Positions 55,701 through 63,041 of a stretch of 64,000 bases of DNA are shown here, piece after piece. The translations under genes were made by a program, and so were the position numbers. How positions within the stretch are numbered: position 1 is the first letter of the stretch; each line of letters opens with the position of its first letter. The stretch is from Rheinheimera hassiensis. GTDB lineage: Bacteria; Pseudomonadota; Gammaproteobacteria; Enterobacterales; Alteromonadaceae. The stretch is taken from contig NZ_JAKUJZ010000001.1 of assembly GCF_022436675.1 (NCBI RefSeq), positions 186,001 through 250,000 on the forward strand, in the 5' to 3' direction. The notes beneath the pieces are model-generated. The model saw nothing but the letters and a program-made list of their open reading frames with translations, had not been told where the DNA came from and did no database searches.

Positions 55701-58597
55701 TGACCATTACTGCGGCTAAAGCCAGTATTGGCCTGGTGGGTATTCAAAGCAATAAGTTGTTATTTACCGCCCCGGATAATTTCAGTGGTACAGCCTCATT
55801 TAGCTATAGCATTACCGATGGTGAGCTAAGTGATAAGGCTCAGGTTACACTGCAAATTGAAGGCAGTAACCCGGATGCACCGGTAATTACCGCACCGGAT
55901 GATTTAATCGTCAATGCTACCGGCCTGTTTACCAAGGTAGATGTGGGTGTGGCTACCGCAGTTGATCGCAATGGCAACCGCCTGGCCGTATCGTTGGTTA
56001 ATGGCTTACCAATGTTCGCAGCCGGCCTCCACGAACTATACTGGCGGGCAACTGATGCCAGCGGCATAAGCAGCATTGCTACCCAATTACTGCAAGTAAA
56101 CCCGCTGGTGTCGCTAAGTAAACCGCAAACCGTTATCAACAATAGCGCCATTACCGTAGACGTAATACTAAATGGCGCTGCTCCGGTTTATCCGCTTGAG
56201 ATTGCTTACAGTGTTAGTGGTTCTGCCAGCGCAGTAACTGAACACAACCTGGCGGCAGGCTCAGTACAGATAAACTCTGGCCTGCAAGCCAGCATCAGCT
56301 TTGATGTGTTTGCTGATTTAACGACTCAGGCAGAGAAAGATATTGTTGTTACTTTGAGCAGCAGCTTGAACCTGGGTGCCAACGCCAGCACAACCATTAC
56401 GGTTACTGAGGCTAATTTAGCTCCGGTAGTTCTGCTGGATGCACAGCAGCAAGGTGAAAACCGCCTGACAGTCGGCAAAACCGCTGGCGTGGTTACTATT
56501 TCGGCTCAGGTTACTGATCCTAACTCTGGTGATACTGTCAGCCAGCAATGGCAAGCTGATGCAGCGCTGACAAATATCTCTGCGGATGCGTCGCAGTTTG
56601 TATTTGAACCTGCCAGCCTGAGCAGCGGCGTATACCGCATTGCCCTGAGTGCAACAGATAACGCGGCAGAGCCGCTAAGCAGTACTGCGGAAATTTACCT
56701 GCTGGTACAGGATGTACTGCCTGTTCTGGATAACAGCGACAGCAACAACAATCTGGTACCTGATAATGTTGAAGGCTTCGGCGACAGCAACAGCAATGGT
56801 ATTCCTGACTATCTGGATCCGGGTTTTGATTGCAATGTAATACCTGAACAGCTAATCAACATTAGCCAGTTTGTTGTTGAGGGTGAGCCAGGTATTTGTT
56901 TGCGTAAAGGCGCAACCGCAGCACTGAGCAATAGCGGTGGCCTGCAGTTAACCAACGATGACCTGCAATGGCTGGAGCCTGATATGCAAGCCACCAATAT
57001 CGGCGGTACCTTCGACTTTATCCTGCGTAACCTACCCACAACCGGGGCAAGTTATGCGCTGGTGCTGCCACAGCGCCAACCTGTGCCACAAAATGCCGTT
57101 TACCGCAAATATACCCAGGCCAATGGCTGGACTAACTTTGTGCAAAATGCGCGTAATCAGTTGTTCAGCGCCGCTGGCGAACCTGGTTTCTGTCCTCCTC
57201 CGGGCGACAGCAGCTGGCAGGCTGGTTTAAATGCAGGCCACTGGTGTGTGCAGTTACAGATAGAAGATGGCGGTGCTAACGATGCTGACGGCCTGGCCAA
57301 TGGCACTATTGTTGACCCGGGCGGTGTGGCCGTTGTATTAAATGGCAACCAGTTGCCTGTGGCTGCAGACGATGCTTACTCAGTACAGTGGAACCAAAAC
57401 CATAGCCTGGAAGTGCTGCAAAACGACACCGATCCTGACGGCGATACGCTAAGCATTAATCAGACATCAGCAGCATTTGGTACTGTCAGTATCAGTGATG
57501 ACGGCCTGACACTGCTGTATACTCCGGCGCAGGATTTTGTCGGCACCGATACGCTTAGCTACGGCATTATCGATGGCAATAATGGTAGTGCCAGTGCCAC
57601 CGTTACAGTGGAGGTGTATTACAACAGACCGCCAGTGGTAACTAATGCTACGGCCAGCACCAACGATAAAACCGCGATTGACATTGATGTGCTGGCCAAC
57701 GCCACCGATGCAGACGGTGATGCGCTTACTATCAGCAGCACCAGTGCTCAACACGGCACGGTAGCCATCACTGCAGCACAAACCCTGCGCTACACCCCGC
57801 AAGCTGGCTTTGCCGGTACTGATACTGTGAGCTTTACCGTAACGGACAATCGCGGCGGCAGCGTCAATGGCACCGTGACAATTTCTATAACGGCTTATGA
57901 GGTAATTACCGTGGTAAATAAATCGTCTGGTGGCGCGGTACATGGCTGGCCACTGTTATTACTGGCCTGTATGGCGGTAATCCGTCAGCGCAGAGCCCTG
58001 CTTAAAGCGGGGCTGATAGTGGCCGCGCTGTGTAGCTTTACCACCCAGGCTAACTGGTCTGTCGATGCGTTTTTCGGCAACAGCACCACTAAGCAATCTA
58101 CCTCTGAGGTGCTTGCCCAACTGCCTGACAACGCAGAGCTGCTGCAATATGATGACAGCGGTAAAAGCTGGGCACTGGGCCTGAGTTATTACTTTACCCC
58201 AAGGCTGGCGGTACAGGCGCACTATGTTGACTTAGGCGATGCCAGTGTCAGTATGCGCGGTGAAACGCTAACACCTGAGGCGTTTCATCAGGCATTGTCT
58301 GACATTGGCCCGATGCTGGCCAAAGGTGTACGCAGCGGCTTGTCTTACCATGTGTGGCAATATGCCGGCTGGTCAGCTACGGTGCAGGCTGGCGTATTTG
58401 CCTGGAACAGCGAAACCAACAGCACTGCAGGTGACAACCTGATCCGCTATAAAACCAGCGATACCGACATCTACTGGGCGCTTGGCGCCAGTTATGCACT
58501 GGACGAGCACATCGCCTTGCAGGCGTTGTTTAACCGCTATCATCTGGAAGGTAATAAAGCCGACAATATTATGCTCGGTGTCAGTTACAGCTTCTAA
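49736..58597 (+). CDS. Giant DUF4347 multi-repeat surface protein fused to outer-membrane barrel
   Basis: The product has 2953 residues. Visible order: signal peptide (1-20), DUF4347 (about 75-240, with His132 in SHAQAG and Cys175 in LYGCDLA), a discoidin/lectin-like stretch (240-430), and Ig-like repeats (436-1105) that include two nearly identical 118-residue units (660-777, 778-895). Then come a LSLREALN motif region (about 1140), autotransporter-type beta-strand repeats (1200-1560), FN3 (1680-1767), two Ig-fold repeats (1768-1955) and a cadherin-like domain. A thrombospondin-3-like calcium stretch (about 2329-2372), a domain like the choice-of-anchor U family (2373-2535) and two cadherin-like repeats (2537-2720) complete the repeat region. 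The end is a GlyGly-CTERM-like tail (2732-2753), a signal-peptide-like stretch and an eight-stranded barrel (2773-2953). Likely an adhesin; the mechanism of display is open. Confidence 0.85.
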   Translation: MNKTLLTSFSSLLLPLGLYGVPMQTAGTYQRSYLSTAGAGYNPAYSDNKRIFSAKTAQRRILAKDELDIVSAVAVSELVVIDSAVPDKQQFYRAVKPGVDIVEIESSAAGLTQLKSILANYKDLAAVHIVSHAQAGSLQLGNSTISAETLKTEVETFAALNGAVREGGDLLLYGCDLASTEAGEELLDIVQRNTHLDVAASNDLTGNIQQQGDWDLEIQRGNIETELAFSEKALKDFSGVLATYDLLNFTYNGNTPDADVQPGNPSHCPDNSPSQSYNYGSLSSGNYIACGFMHNNGYSGTTVALANYFGGDTNAFLKTAGGLAVAQETVSGTNHIEVRRSSGTFQLTNVVAGEFPGSHTFSSVKVIGYVSGGGTIESTAITSDTAAANTFTFTSGSQLSNFVGVNLTKFRLAFVNAGGSNLTYMTLNSFEAEPADNTGPTISAISNQNIVSGGNTGALAFTVGDNYTPLASINVTRASSNTTAVPLANVVLGGSGANRTVTVTGASVGTSTITITATDRSGNVTNRTFDVVVSAPDATPPEVTSVNSSTANGTYKVGDAISIQVNFDESVTVTGTPQLTLETGTTDRVINYASGSGTSTLTFNYTVQAGDTSADLDYVATNPLALNGGTIRDAAANNATLMLASPGAANSLGANKAIVVDGVAPTVNSVSVPANATYIAGQNLDFTINFDDNVTVNTGGGTPQLSITVGATTRQATYQSGSGTGALLFRYTVQAGESDSNGIAVGTLSVNGGTLRDSASNDANLTLNSVGATTSVLVDATAPAVTSVTVPANATYTAGQNLDFTINFGENVTVNTGGGTPQLSITVGATTRQATYQSGSGTGALLFRYTVQAGESDTDGIAVGILSANGGTLRDSASNDANLTLNSVGATTSVLVDAVAPSVTSIAPSGSPAANAASMDFAVTFDESVNNISTDDFALVTTGTAAGTIASVSAVSGSTVNVTINTISGTGTLKLNLNGSTNIADAAGNGIAAYSSGTSHSVDRDVPAAPSTPDLTAGSDTGVSDTDNVTSDNTPTFTGTAEANATVTVISSLSGTLGTTTADGSGDWSFTAGAMANGIHNITATATDAAANVSAASAALAVTIDGPVTVTTNADSGADATIDGSLEVDLVDGGGLSLREALNYVAASGTVDFAMGLNGTTITLGAPLTVPAGITIDADALGIASITGSTFTLAGGLSLTNGSGDRLTLGSELSGAGALTKTGAGRLILTNTNNNSHSGDVTVTAGELWISSDSAFSTGTLTLNGGVLGNNMASFNLDNPIVLGASGGGIQVLSAAQTLTLSGNISGSGALSKTSGGNLTLSGTNSFSGGLSISGTNGVTAANSNNLGSGAVTINASSLLTLTGSAQTVTNAIVLAGDATITNDNAMTISGVISSTGGLTKSGAGVLTLSGTNTATGAINVAAGSLALFGGSAVADTVPVTVGASATLNLTAGNETIGSLAGAGNVVLSYRLTTGGDNSSTTFSGVISSTNVSGIAKNGSGTFKLTGTNSYTGSTQVSAGSLIVNGSNSTSSDVTVASGATLGGLGTAPGVVINSGGNLAPGDSGIGILSIANGLTINSGGNLLLDIAGTAAGTQYDQVDVTGTISLSGANLAATHSYAAANGDSYLVITNDGADAINGTFSGLAEGGVIVAGGNASNLIASYVAGDGNDKALTFTMLPGAPTGVAAAAGNGSATVTFSAPDSTGGSAITGYTVTANPSGITATGAGSPITVVGLTNSTAYTFTVTATNATGTGAASAASNSVTPLQPNQAPTIAGTPVLNVPQGNAYSFIPTASDADGGTLTFNIANKPVWASFSTSTGALTGTPTAEHVGATAGIVISVSDGSLTAALPAFSLTVTAVNAAPTISGTPASSVNQGEAYSFTPTASDANDDTLTFSISNKPVWASFDTATGALTGTPTKEHVGTTSGIVISVSDGEFTASLAAFSLEVINVNAAPVAVDDNFTLPFSNNHTYVLDVLSNDTDPDEDSLTITAAKASIGLVGIQSNKLLFTAPDNFSGTASFSYSITDGELSDKAQVTLQIEGSNPDAPVITAPDDLIVNATGLFTKVDVGVATAVDRNGNRLAVSLVNGLPMFAAGLHELYWRATDASGISSIATQLLQVNPLVSLSKPQTVINNSAITVDVILNGAAPVYPLEIAYSVSGSASAVTEHNLAAGSVQINSGLQASISFDVFADLTTQAEKDIVVTLSSSLNLGANASTTITVTEANLAPVVLLDAQQQGENRLTVGKTAGVVTISAQVTDPNSGDTVSQQWQADAALTNISADASQFVFEPASLSSGVYRIALSATDNAAEPLSSTAEIYLLVQDVLPVLDNSDSNNNLVPDNVEGFGDSNSNGIPDYLDPGFDCNVIPEQLINISQFVVEGEPGICLRKGATAALSNSGGLQLTNDDLQWLEPDMQATNIGGTFDFILRNLPTTGASYALVLPQRQPVPQNAVYRKYTQANGWTNFVQNARNQLFSAAGEPGFCPPPGDSSWQAGLNAGHWCVQLQIEDGGANDADGLANGTIVDPGGVAVVLNGNQLPVAADDAYSVQWNQNHSLEVLQNDTDPDGDTLSINQTSAAFGTVSISDDGLTLLYTPAQDFVGTDTLSYGIIDGNNGSASATVTVEVYYNRPPVVTNATASTNDKTAIDIDVLANATDADGDALTISSTSAQHGTVAITAAQTLRYTPQAGFAGTDTVSFTVTDNRGGSVNGTVTISITAYEVITVVNKSSGGAVHGWPLLLLACMAVIRQRRALLKAGLIVAALCSFTTQANWSVDAFFGNSTTKQSTSEVLAQLPDNAELLQYDDSGKSWALGLSYYFTPRLAVQAHYVDLGDASVSMRGETLTPEAFHQALSDIGPMLAKGVRSGLSYHVWQYAGWSATVQAGVFAWNSETNSTAGDNLIRYKTSDTDIYWALGASYALDEHIALQALFNRYHLEGNKADNIMLGVSYSF
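51713..52066 (+). repeat. 354-bp tandem repeat, copy 1
   Basis: First of two adjacent 354-bp units inside the giant surface protein gene, each encoding 118 residues of an Ig-like domain (VDGVAPTVNS... to ...SVGATTSVL). Long stretches are identical in DNA, including third codon positions, so the copy is recent or kept alike by gene conversion. Confidence 0.9.
52067..52420 (+). repeat. 354-bp tandem repeat, copy 2
   Basis: Second copy, exactly in phase with the first (VDATAPAVTS... to ...SVGATTSVL). Differences concentrate in the first 100 bases; the part from the TGGGTPQLSITVG segment to the end is almost unchanged. A third, more diverged relative precedes copy 1 at about residues 540-659. 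Confidence 0.9.
57926..57994 (+). other. GlyGly-CTERM-like sorting signal inside the giant protein
   Basis: Residues 2731-2753 read as a Ser-Gly-Gly motif, a short hydrophobic helix (WPLLLLACMAVI) and a basic cluster RQRR. This is the three-part layout of GlyGly-CTERM tails processed by rhombosortase. Such signals normally end the protein, but here the frame continues for 200 residues. The preceding choice-of-anchor U-like domain also supports a sorting-signal role. Confidence 0.5.
57971..58051 (+). other. Signal-peptide-like segment before the barrel; possible internal start
   Basis: From the in-frame ATG at 57971 (residue 2746) the sequence has a basic n-region (RQRR), a hydrophobic core (LLKAGLIVAALCSF) and a cleavage-like TTQA-NW. 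An OmpA/OmpW-like barrel of about 180 residues ending VSYSF follows. It looks like the signal peptide of a once-separate outer-membrane protein. No good ribosome-binding site is evident just before this ATG. Confidence 0.5.
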
Positions 58598-58620
58598 TGT
58601 CATGCATTGTTTGCTTAATG

Positions 58621-58640
58621 AAGGCGCCTACGGGCGCCTT
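58621..58640 (+). terminator. Terminator after the giant surface protein gene
   Basis: A perfect 8-bp GC-rich stem aaggcgcc/ggcgcctt with a tacg loop lies 23 bases after the stop and is followed by tacttta. It probably separates the sulfotransferase-surface protein operon from the modification operon downstream. Confidence 0.6.
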
Positions 58641-58758
58641 TACTTTAGCTGCTGTGCTTACTGAGCTGGATACATTGCTGATATGGCGCTAAGGCAGTTG
58701 TAATTCGTTTTGTCTCTGCTAGGCTGAGCTTTAACAGAATAAAAACAAAGCGTTAATT

Positions 58759-59346
58759 ATGACAACACTGAGTTTTGCCTTGCTGCAGCGTGTCACGGGT
58801 TATCAGCAAATGCAGCATGAATTAAGCACTCTGCTACAAGGGGAATGGTATGCCCACGTAAACCAGCGTGACTATGCCGGTAAGTGGGACGTGATGCCAC
58901 TGCGCTGTGCAGCTGAATATCTGCCCCAGCACCCGGTGTTGCAAAGCTTTGCTGTACATTCCGGTTCCGACTGGCGCAATTTACCGCAACTAGCACAAAG
59001 CCCGGCGCTGGCTGAATTTATTAATTCTTTCCCTCACCCGCTTAAATCTGTAAGGCTAATGCGCTTGCACCCTGGCGCTGAAATTAAGCCACACCGTGAC
59101 GCCGGTTTAAGCCTTGAAGCTGGTGAGGCACGGCTGCATTTGTGCCTGCAAACTAACCCCGGCCTGGAATTTCGGGTTAACCAACAATTGGTACCGATGC
59201 AGGAAGGTGAATTATGGTATATCAACGCCGATCAAACCCACAGCGTGTACAACAAAGGCAATAGCAGCCGGATAAACCTGGTGCTGGATTGCCAGGCCAC
59301 CACAACATTGAAGGAGCAATTGTATGCTGCTGGTGAGCCCGCATAA
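58759..59346 (+). CDS. Aspartyl/asparaginyl beta-hydroxylase-like dioxygenase
   Basis: This is an iron/2-oxoglutarate-dependent dioxygenase of the Asp/Asn beta-hydroxylase family. The 195-residue product has the iron-binding HRD motif in MRLHPGAEIKPHRDAGL (His112, Asp114), the distal histidine in DQTHSVYN (His161) and the 2-oxoglutarate arginine in SSRINLVLDC (Arg171). No signal peptide, so it acts in the cytoplasm on a newly made protein or small molecule. It heads a four-gene operon in which all genes overlap; its stop lies 23 bases inside the next gene. Confidence 0.85.
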   Translation: MTTLSFALLQRVTGYQQMQHELSTLLQGEWYAHVNQRDYAGKWDVMPLRCAAEYLPQHPVLQSFAVHSGSDWRNLPQLAQSPALAEFINSFPHPLKSVRLMRLHPGAEIKPHRDAGLSLEAGEARLHLCLQTNPGLEFRVNQQLVPMQEGELWYINADQTHSVYNKGNSSRINLVLDCQATTTLKEQLYAAGEPA

Positions 59347-61303
59347 CACTTTACACACAGCAGAACTGGTTCGCTTTGCCAAGGCCATGTTACGGGCGGA
59401 TAACGCCGGTATTGCTAAGCAATTGTTAGACCCTGTACTTCACGGCCTGTGTCAACTGACAGAACTTGAACTGCATCCGGCTATATTCCGTGATACCGAA
59501 GCCACCGACACGGCTAATGGCAAAGCGGTGTCACCCATTACGGCTGCACAGTGCGCAGAAGACCCTGAACGCAGCCGGGTGTTTATGCAAGGGCTGTATC
59601 AGGCAATCACAGATAAAGTCAGCCGCTACAATACAGCTGAAAACGGCCGCCCGGTACAGTTACTATACGCCGGCACAGGCCCTTTTGGCTGGCTGCTACT
59701 GCCACTGCTGCCGCTTTTTAGCCCGGCGCAGCTGCAGGTAACCTTACTGGATATTCATCCGCAATCAATGCACAGGTTAACTATGCTGCTGCAGCATTTT
59801 AACGTTGCAGACCGTGTTGCCATGCAGGTCGTTGCAGATGCCACCCAGTGGCAGCCTTTGCCGGAGCAACGCTTTGATTTAATCCTTTCAGAAACCATGA
59901 AGCACATGTTACAGCAGGAGCCACAGGTTGCTATTTTCAGCCATTTACAACAGTTTCTTGCCCCGGACGGCGACCTTATCCCGCAGCAAATTATCCTCAG
60001 TGCCGCCTTGCGCTGGGCGCAACAACAACAAAGACTGGGCGAAATTTTCAGATTAAGCCACCATAGCGCTGCCCGGCTTGCCGCCGGTGATACGCAGTTA
60101 CTGCAAGCTCAGTTTACCTTGCCGGATTTTGAAGCCGGGCCGGTTGATCTGGCGCTGGACACCGAAATTGTGATTTACAACAAACACCGCCTGCAACAAA
60201 ACCAGTGCCAGCTAACCCTGACACAATATAAAAAGGCGCTGTATCCAGAACCCGGTTCTGTGCTGTATTGCAACTATGTGCAAGGCACCTACCCCGACTG
60301 GCATATTAATATTACCCGGCTACAGCAAACATTAGCAGCCAGCGATGATTTACGTGCCGGAGGCATTTTTCATTTATACCGTTTATGGCAAAAAACCCAA
60401 CAAAGCGGCTCACACCAGCGGCAGGAAAATACTCATGAACAAGAATGGTGCCTGGATAAAGCAGTGCTGGATCTTTGCGGTATTGGCCTGGAGCCAGGCA
60501 TGCAGCAACTGCATCAACACCAACGTCTGAGTGAATTACTTAACTGGATAAACACCTGGCAGCTTAGCGAAGATGCTAAGCAACAGATAAACCAACGGCT
60601 GCAACAGCTGTTGCGTCAGCAACATGACACGGAATTACCACAGGTGTTATCGGCAGAACAACTGGCATTCTGGCAACAGCAGGGGTATTTAGTGATCCCC
60701 GGCGTGTTGTCTGCCGAGCAATGCGCACAAAGCCGTGACGTGATCTGGCAATATCTGGAAGCTGACCCGGAAAAGCCTGACAGCTGGTACAACTTTAGTG
60801 AAAAAGCACAAAAAATTATGCTGCAGATATATCGCCATCCAGTGCTGGATAACAATCGCCAAACCCCGCTACTGCGCCAGATTTTTGAACAGTTATGGCA
60901 ACGTACCGATTTAGCCATGAGTACTGATCGTGTTAGTTTTAACCCTCCGCAAACACCACTATGGCAATTTCCTGGCCCGGATATGCACTGGGATCTCATG
61001 CTGAAAAGTCCGGTACCCTTTGGTACCCAGGGGTTAATTTATCTGACGGATACCACAGAACAACAAGGAGCATTTTGCTGTGTGCCGGGGTTTCATTTGC
61101 AAATAGATCACTGGATCAACTCGCAAAACAAAACAGAGTTCGAAATGCAACAACAAGACTGGTCGGCATGGCCGGTAAAAGCCATTGCAGCTAAGGCCGG
61201 AGATTTAATAATCTGGCATCAGGCATTACCGCACGGTGCCAGTGTAAACCGGGCGGCTAAACCAAGAATGGTGCAGTACGTTAATAGCTACCCGCTGCAA
61301 TGA
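59324..61303 (+). CDS. Methyltransferase fused to phytanoyl-CoA dioxygenase-like domain
   Basis: This is a two-enzyme fusion of 659 residues. The N-terminal half holds a class I methyltransferase with AGTGPFG (116-122), the acidic ribose-binding LLDIHP (Asp143) and LSETMKHMLQQE (188-199), whose two glutamates resemble the double-E loop of protein arginine methyltransferases. The C-terminal part (about 435-659) is a PhyH-like iron/2-oxoglutarate dioxygenase with the HxD motif MHWDL (His555, Asp557), the distal His637 (LPHGAS) and Arg648 (KPRM). All catalytic residues are present in both halves. Coupled on both sides by overlaps. The substrate is unknown; a protein target is inference. Confidence 0.75.
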   Translation: MLLVSPHNTLHTAELVRFAKAMLRADNAGIAKQLLDPVLHGLCQLTELELHPAIFRDTEATDTANGKAVSPITAAQCAEDPERSRVFMQGLYQAITDKVSRYNTAENGRPVQLLYAGTGPFGWLLLPLLPLFSPAQLQVTLLDIHPQSMHRLTMLLQHFNVADRVAMQVVADATQWQPLPEQRFDLILSETMKHMLQQEPQVAIFSHLQQFLAPDGDLIPQQIILSAALRWAQQQQRLGEIFRLSHHSAARLAAGDTQLLQAQFTLPDFEAGPVDLALDTEIVIYNKHRLQQNQCQLTLTQYKKALYPEPGSVLYCNYVQGTYPDWHINITRLQQTLAASDDLRAGGIFHLYRLWQKTQQSGSHQRQENTHEQEWCLDKAVLDLCGIGLEPGMQQLHQHQRLSELLNWINTWQLSEDAKQQINQRLQQLLRQQHDTELPQVLSAEQLAFWQQQGYLVIPGVLSAEQCAQSRDVIWQYLEADPEKPDSWYNFSEKAQKIMLQIYRHPVLDNNRQTPLLRQIFEQLWQRTDLAMSTDRVSFNPPQTPLWQFPGPDMHWDLMLKSPVPFGTQGLIYLTDTTEQQGAFCCVPGFHLQIDHWINSQNKTEFEMQQQDWSAWPVKAIAAKAGDLIIWHQALPHGASVNRAAKPRMVQYVNSYPLQ

Positions 61304-62427
61304 ACGACCTGACACAACGCTATATAAAGTTGTTACACAACCGCCAGCAGTTACAACAATTGGCGGCACAACACAGCATGGCCCACTTTTGCGATCTGCT
61401 GGCGCGCTATCTTAACTGGCCGGATCTGACAGAACCACAAATGCTTACCTTCCTGCGTCAGCAAAATGCCAAGGTAGTAGTACCTCAAAGCATAGAATTT
61501 AATCGCTGCTGGTTTGCTTATGCTTATCAGTCAAACCAACAAAGCGTACGCTGGCTGCTGGCCAACGAAAAACCACAACAGCCTTTTCTGGCCGATTATA
61601 TCGCCGCAAACCGTCAGAGCCTGCTGGCGACATTGATCCAGCCCTACAGCCTGCTAGCGGATTTACTGGCTGTTGCAGCCCCAACCAAAGTGGTACCGGC
61701 CCTGCTGATATTTCACTGGTCCAGAACCGGCTCAACCTTGCTGGCATCCAGTATGATGCCTGCTGCCCGTTGCCTGGTATTGTCAGAGTCTATGTTAATC
61801 AGCGATGTGTTAACCGATCCGGTCTGGCAAGACAGAACCAAAGAGCTACTACAATTGCTGGTGCACCTGCAAAGCAGCCCCTGGCCAGAATGCTCCAGCA
61901 TCATTATTAAAACCAATGCCTGGGATTTACAACAATGGCGCCTCTGGCAAACTGCATTTCCCGATGCAAAAAGCCTGTGCCTGATAAGACAACCGGCCGC
62001 TGTATTACGCTCACATAAACGTGAGGCAGGCCGCCATATGGTGAAACAACGCGTTACAGTCTGGCTTGATGACAATTGCCAGGCCGAAGATCTTATTACC
62101 TATCAACAGCAAAAATTAACCCAGTTAATGCAACTAACTGCGCAACTTGTTAAAACCGGCAACAGCACTTTGATTGATTATCAGCAGTTGATCCAGCTAA
62201 GCAATAGGCAATGGCGACAGCTTACCGGTTTACCACTAAACGACAGTGACATTATGACCTGGCAACAACACCTGAAATTGGATGCTAAAAACAACGGCCA
62301 GCTTTACCGGCCTGCTGAACCGGCTACATCTGACTGCAGCCCTGAACTAGCGCAGCAATATCATTTACTACGTTTACAATGCCAAGACTGGAACGCAGAT
62401 GAACTTAACCCCCTACCTGCCGTTTAA
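61300..62427 (+). CDS. Sulfotransferase-like protein
   Basis: The 375-residue product has a helical N-terminal domain (1-130) with no match I know, then a sulfotransferase-like nucleotide-binding core: LLIFHWSRTGSTLLASSM (135-152) is the phosphosulfate loop and LCLIRQPAAVLRSHKRE (about 225-241) resembles the 3'-phosphate-binding strand and helix with an arginine and serine. It overlaps the upstream gene by four bases (ATGA) and the downstream gene by 29. The loop differs a little from canonical sulfotransferases (Trp before Ser-Arg-Thr-Gly), so kinase-like chemistry is not excluded. Confidence 0.7.
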   Translation: MNDLTQRYIKLLHNRQQLQQLAAQHSMAHFCDLLARYLNWPDLTEPQMLTFLRQQNAKVVVPQSIEFNRCWFAYAYQSNQQSVRWLLANEKPQQPFLADYIAANRQSLLATLIQPYSLLADLLAVAAPTKVVPALLIFHWSRTGSTLLASSMMPAARCLVLSESMLISDVLTDPVWQDRTKELLQLLVHLQSSPWPECSSIIIKTNAWDLQQWRLWQTAFPDAKSLCLIRQPAAVLRSHKREAGRHMVKQRVTVWLDDNCQAEDLITYQQQKLTQLMQLTAQLVKTGNSTLIDYQQLIQLSNRQWRQLTGLPLNDSDIMTWQQHLKLDAKNNGQLYRPAEPATSDCSPELAQQYHLLRLQCQDWNADELNPLPAV

Positions 62428-62905
62428 TCTGACACTGCGCCTTGCAACAACCGACGACCGGTCGTTTTTGTTGCGGCTGTTTGCCAGTAGCAGGCCGGTT
62501 TTCAGCCAGATGGGCTTACCAGAGGCTTTAGCAACACATTTGGCAGAGCAGCAATTTCAGCTGCAGCAGGCGTCTTACCGGCAACAAGCACCCAACGCAG
62601 AAGTATTTATCGTGTTACTGCACAATACACCCGCCGGGCAATTAACTGTCAATCACAGTAACCAGGATATGCGCCTGATGGATTTGTCTATAGTGCAACA
62701 GCATCAGGGCCAGGGTTATGGTACTGCACTGATCAAGGCGTTACAGACATTGGCACACACACAGCAACTGCCGCTAAAACTGTCGGTTGATCACGCTAAT
62801 AAGCGAGCCCTGGCGTTATACCTTAAACTGGGTTTTAGCATTACGCAGCAACAAGACTTTCATTACAGCATGTGTTGGCAGTGTAGCCATCCACAAAGCA
62901 GGTAA
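62399..62905 (+). CDS. GNAT-family N-acetyltransferase
   Basis: This is a 168-residue acetyl-CoA-dependent acetyltransferase. The pyrophosphate-binding motif A is VQQHQGQGYGTALIKAL (Q-x-x-G-x-G type), with the expected strand before it (MRLMDLSI) and the C-terminal NKRALALYLKLGF motif B. It starts inside the end of the sulfotransferase-like gene, so it is translated as part of the operon. The substrate amine is unknown. Confidence 0.85.
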   Translation: MNLTPYLPFNLTLRLATTDDRSFLLRLFASSRPVFSQMGLPEALATHLAEQQFQLQQASYRQQAPNAEVFIVLLHNTPAGQLTVNHSNQDMRLMDLSIVQQHQGQGYGTALIKALQTLAHTQQLPLKLSVDHANKRALALYLKLGFSITQQQDFHYSMCWQCSHPQSR

Positions 62906-63041
62906 AACTGTTAAAAAAAATCTGCTAACAAACGCAAATTGTTGCTTTATTGCTCACACTCAACTACCGTTAAGCTTGTATTCAGCTAGCGCAAAAACCC
63001 CTCATAATTTAAACTACCAAACTCTAAATAAGGAACACGAT

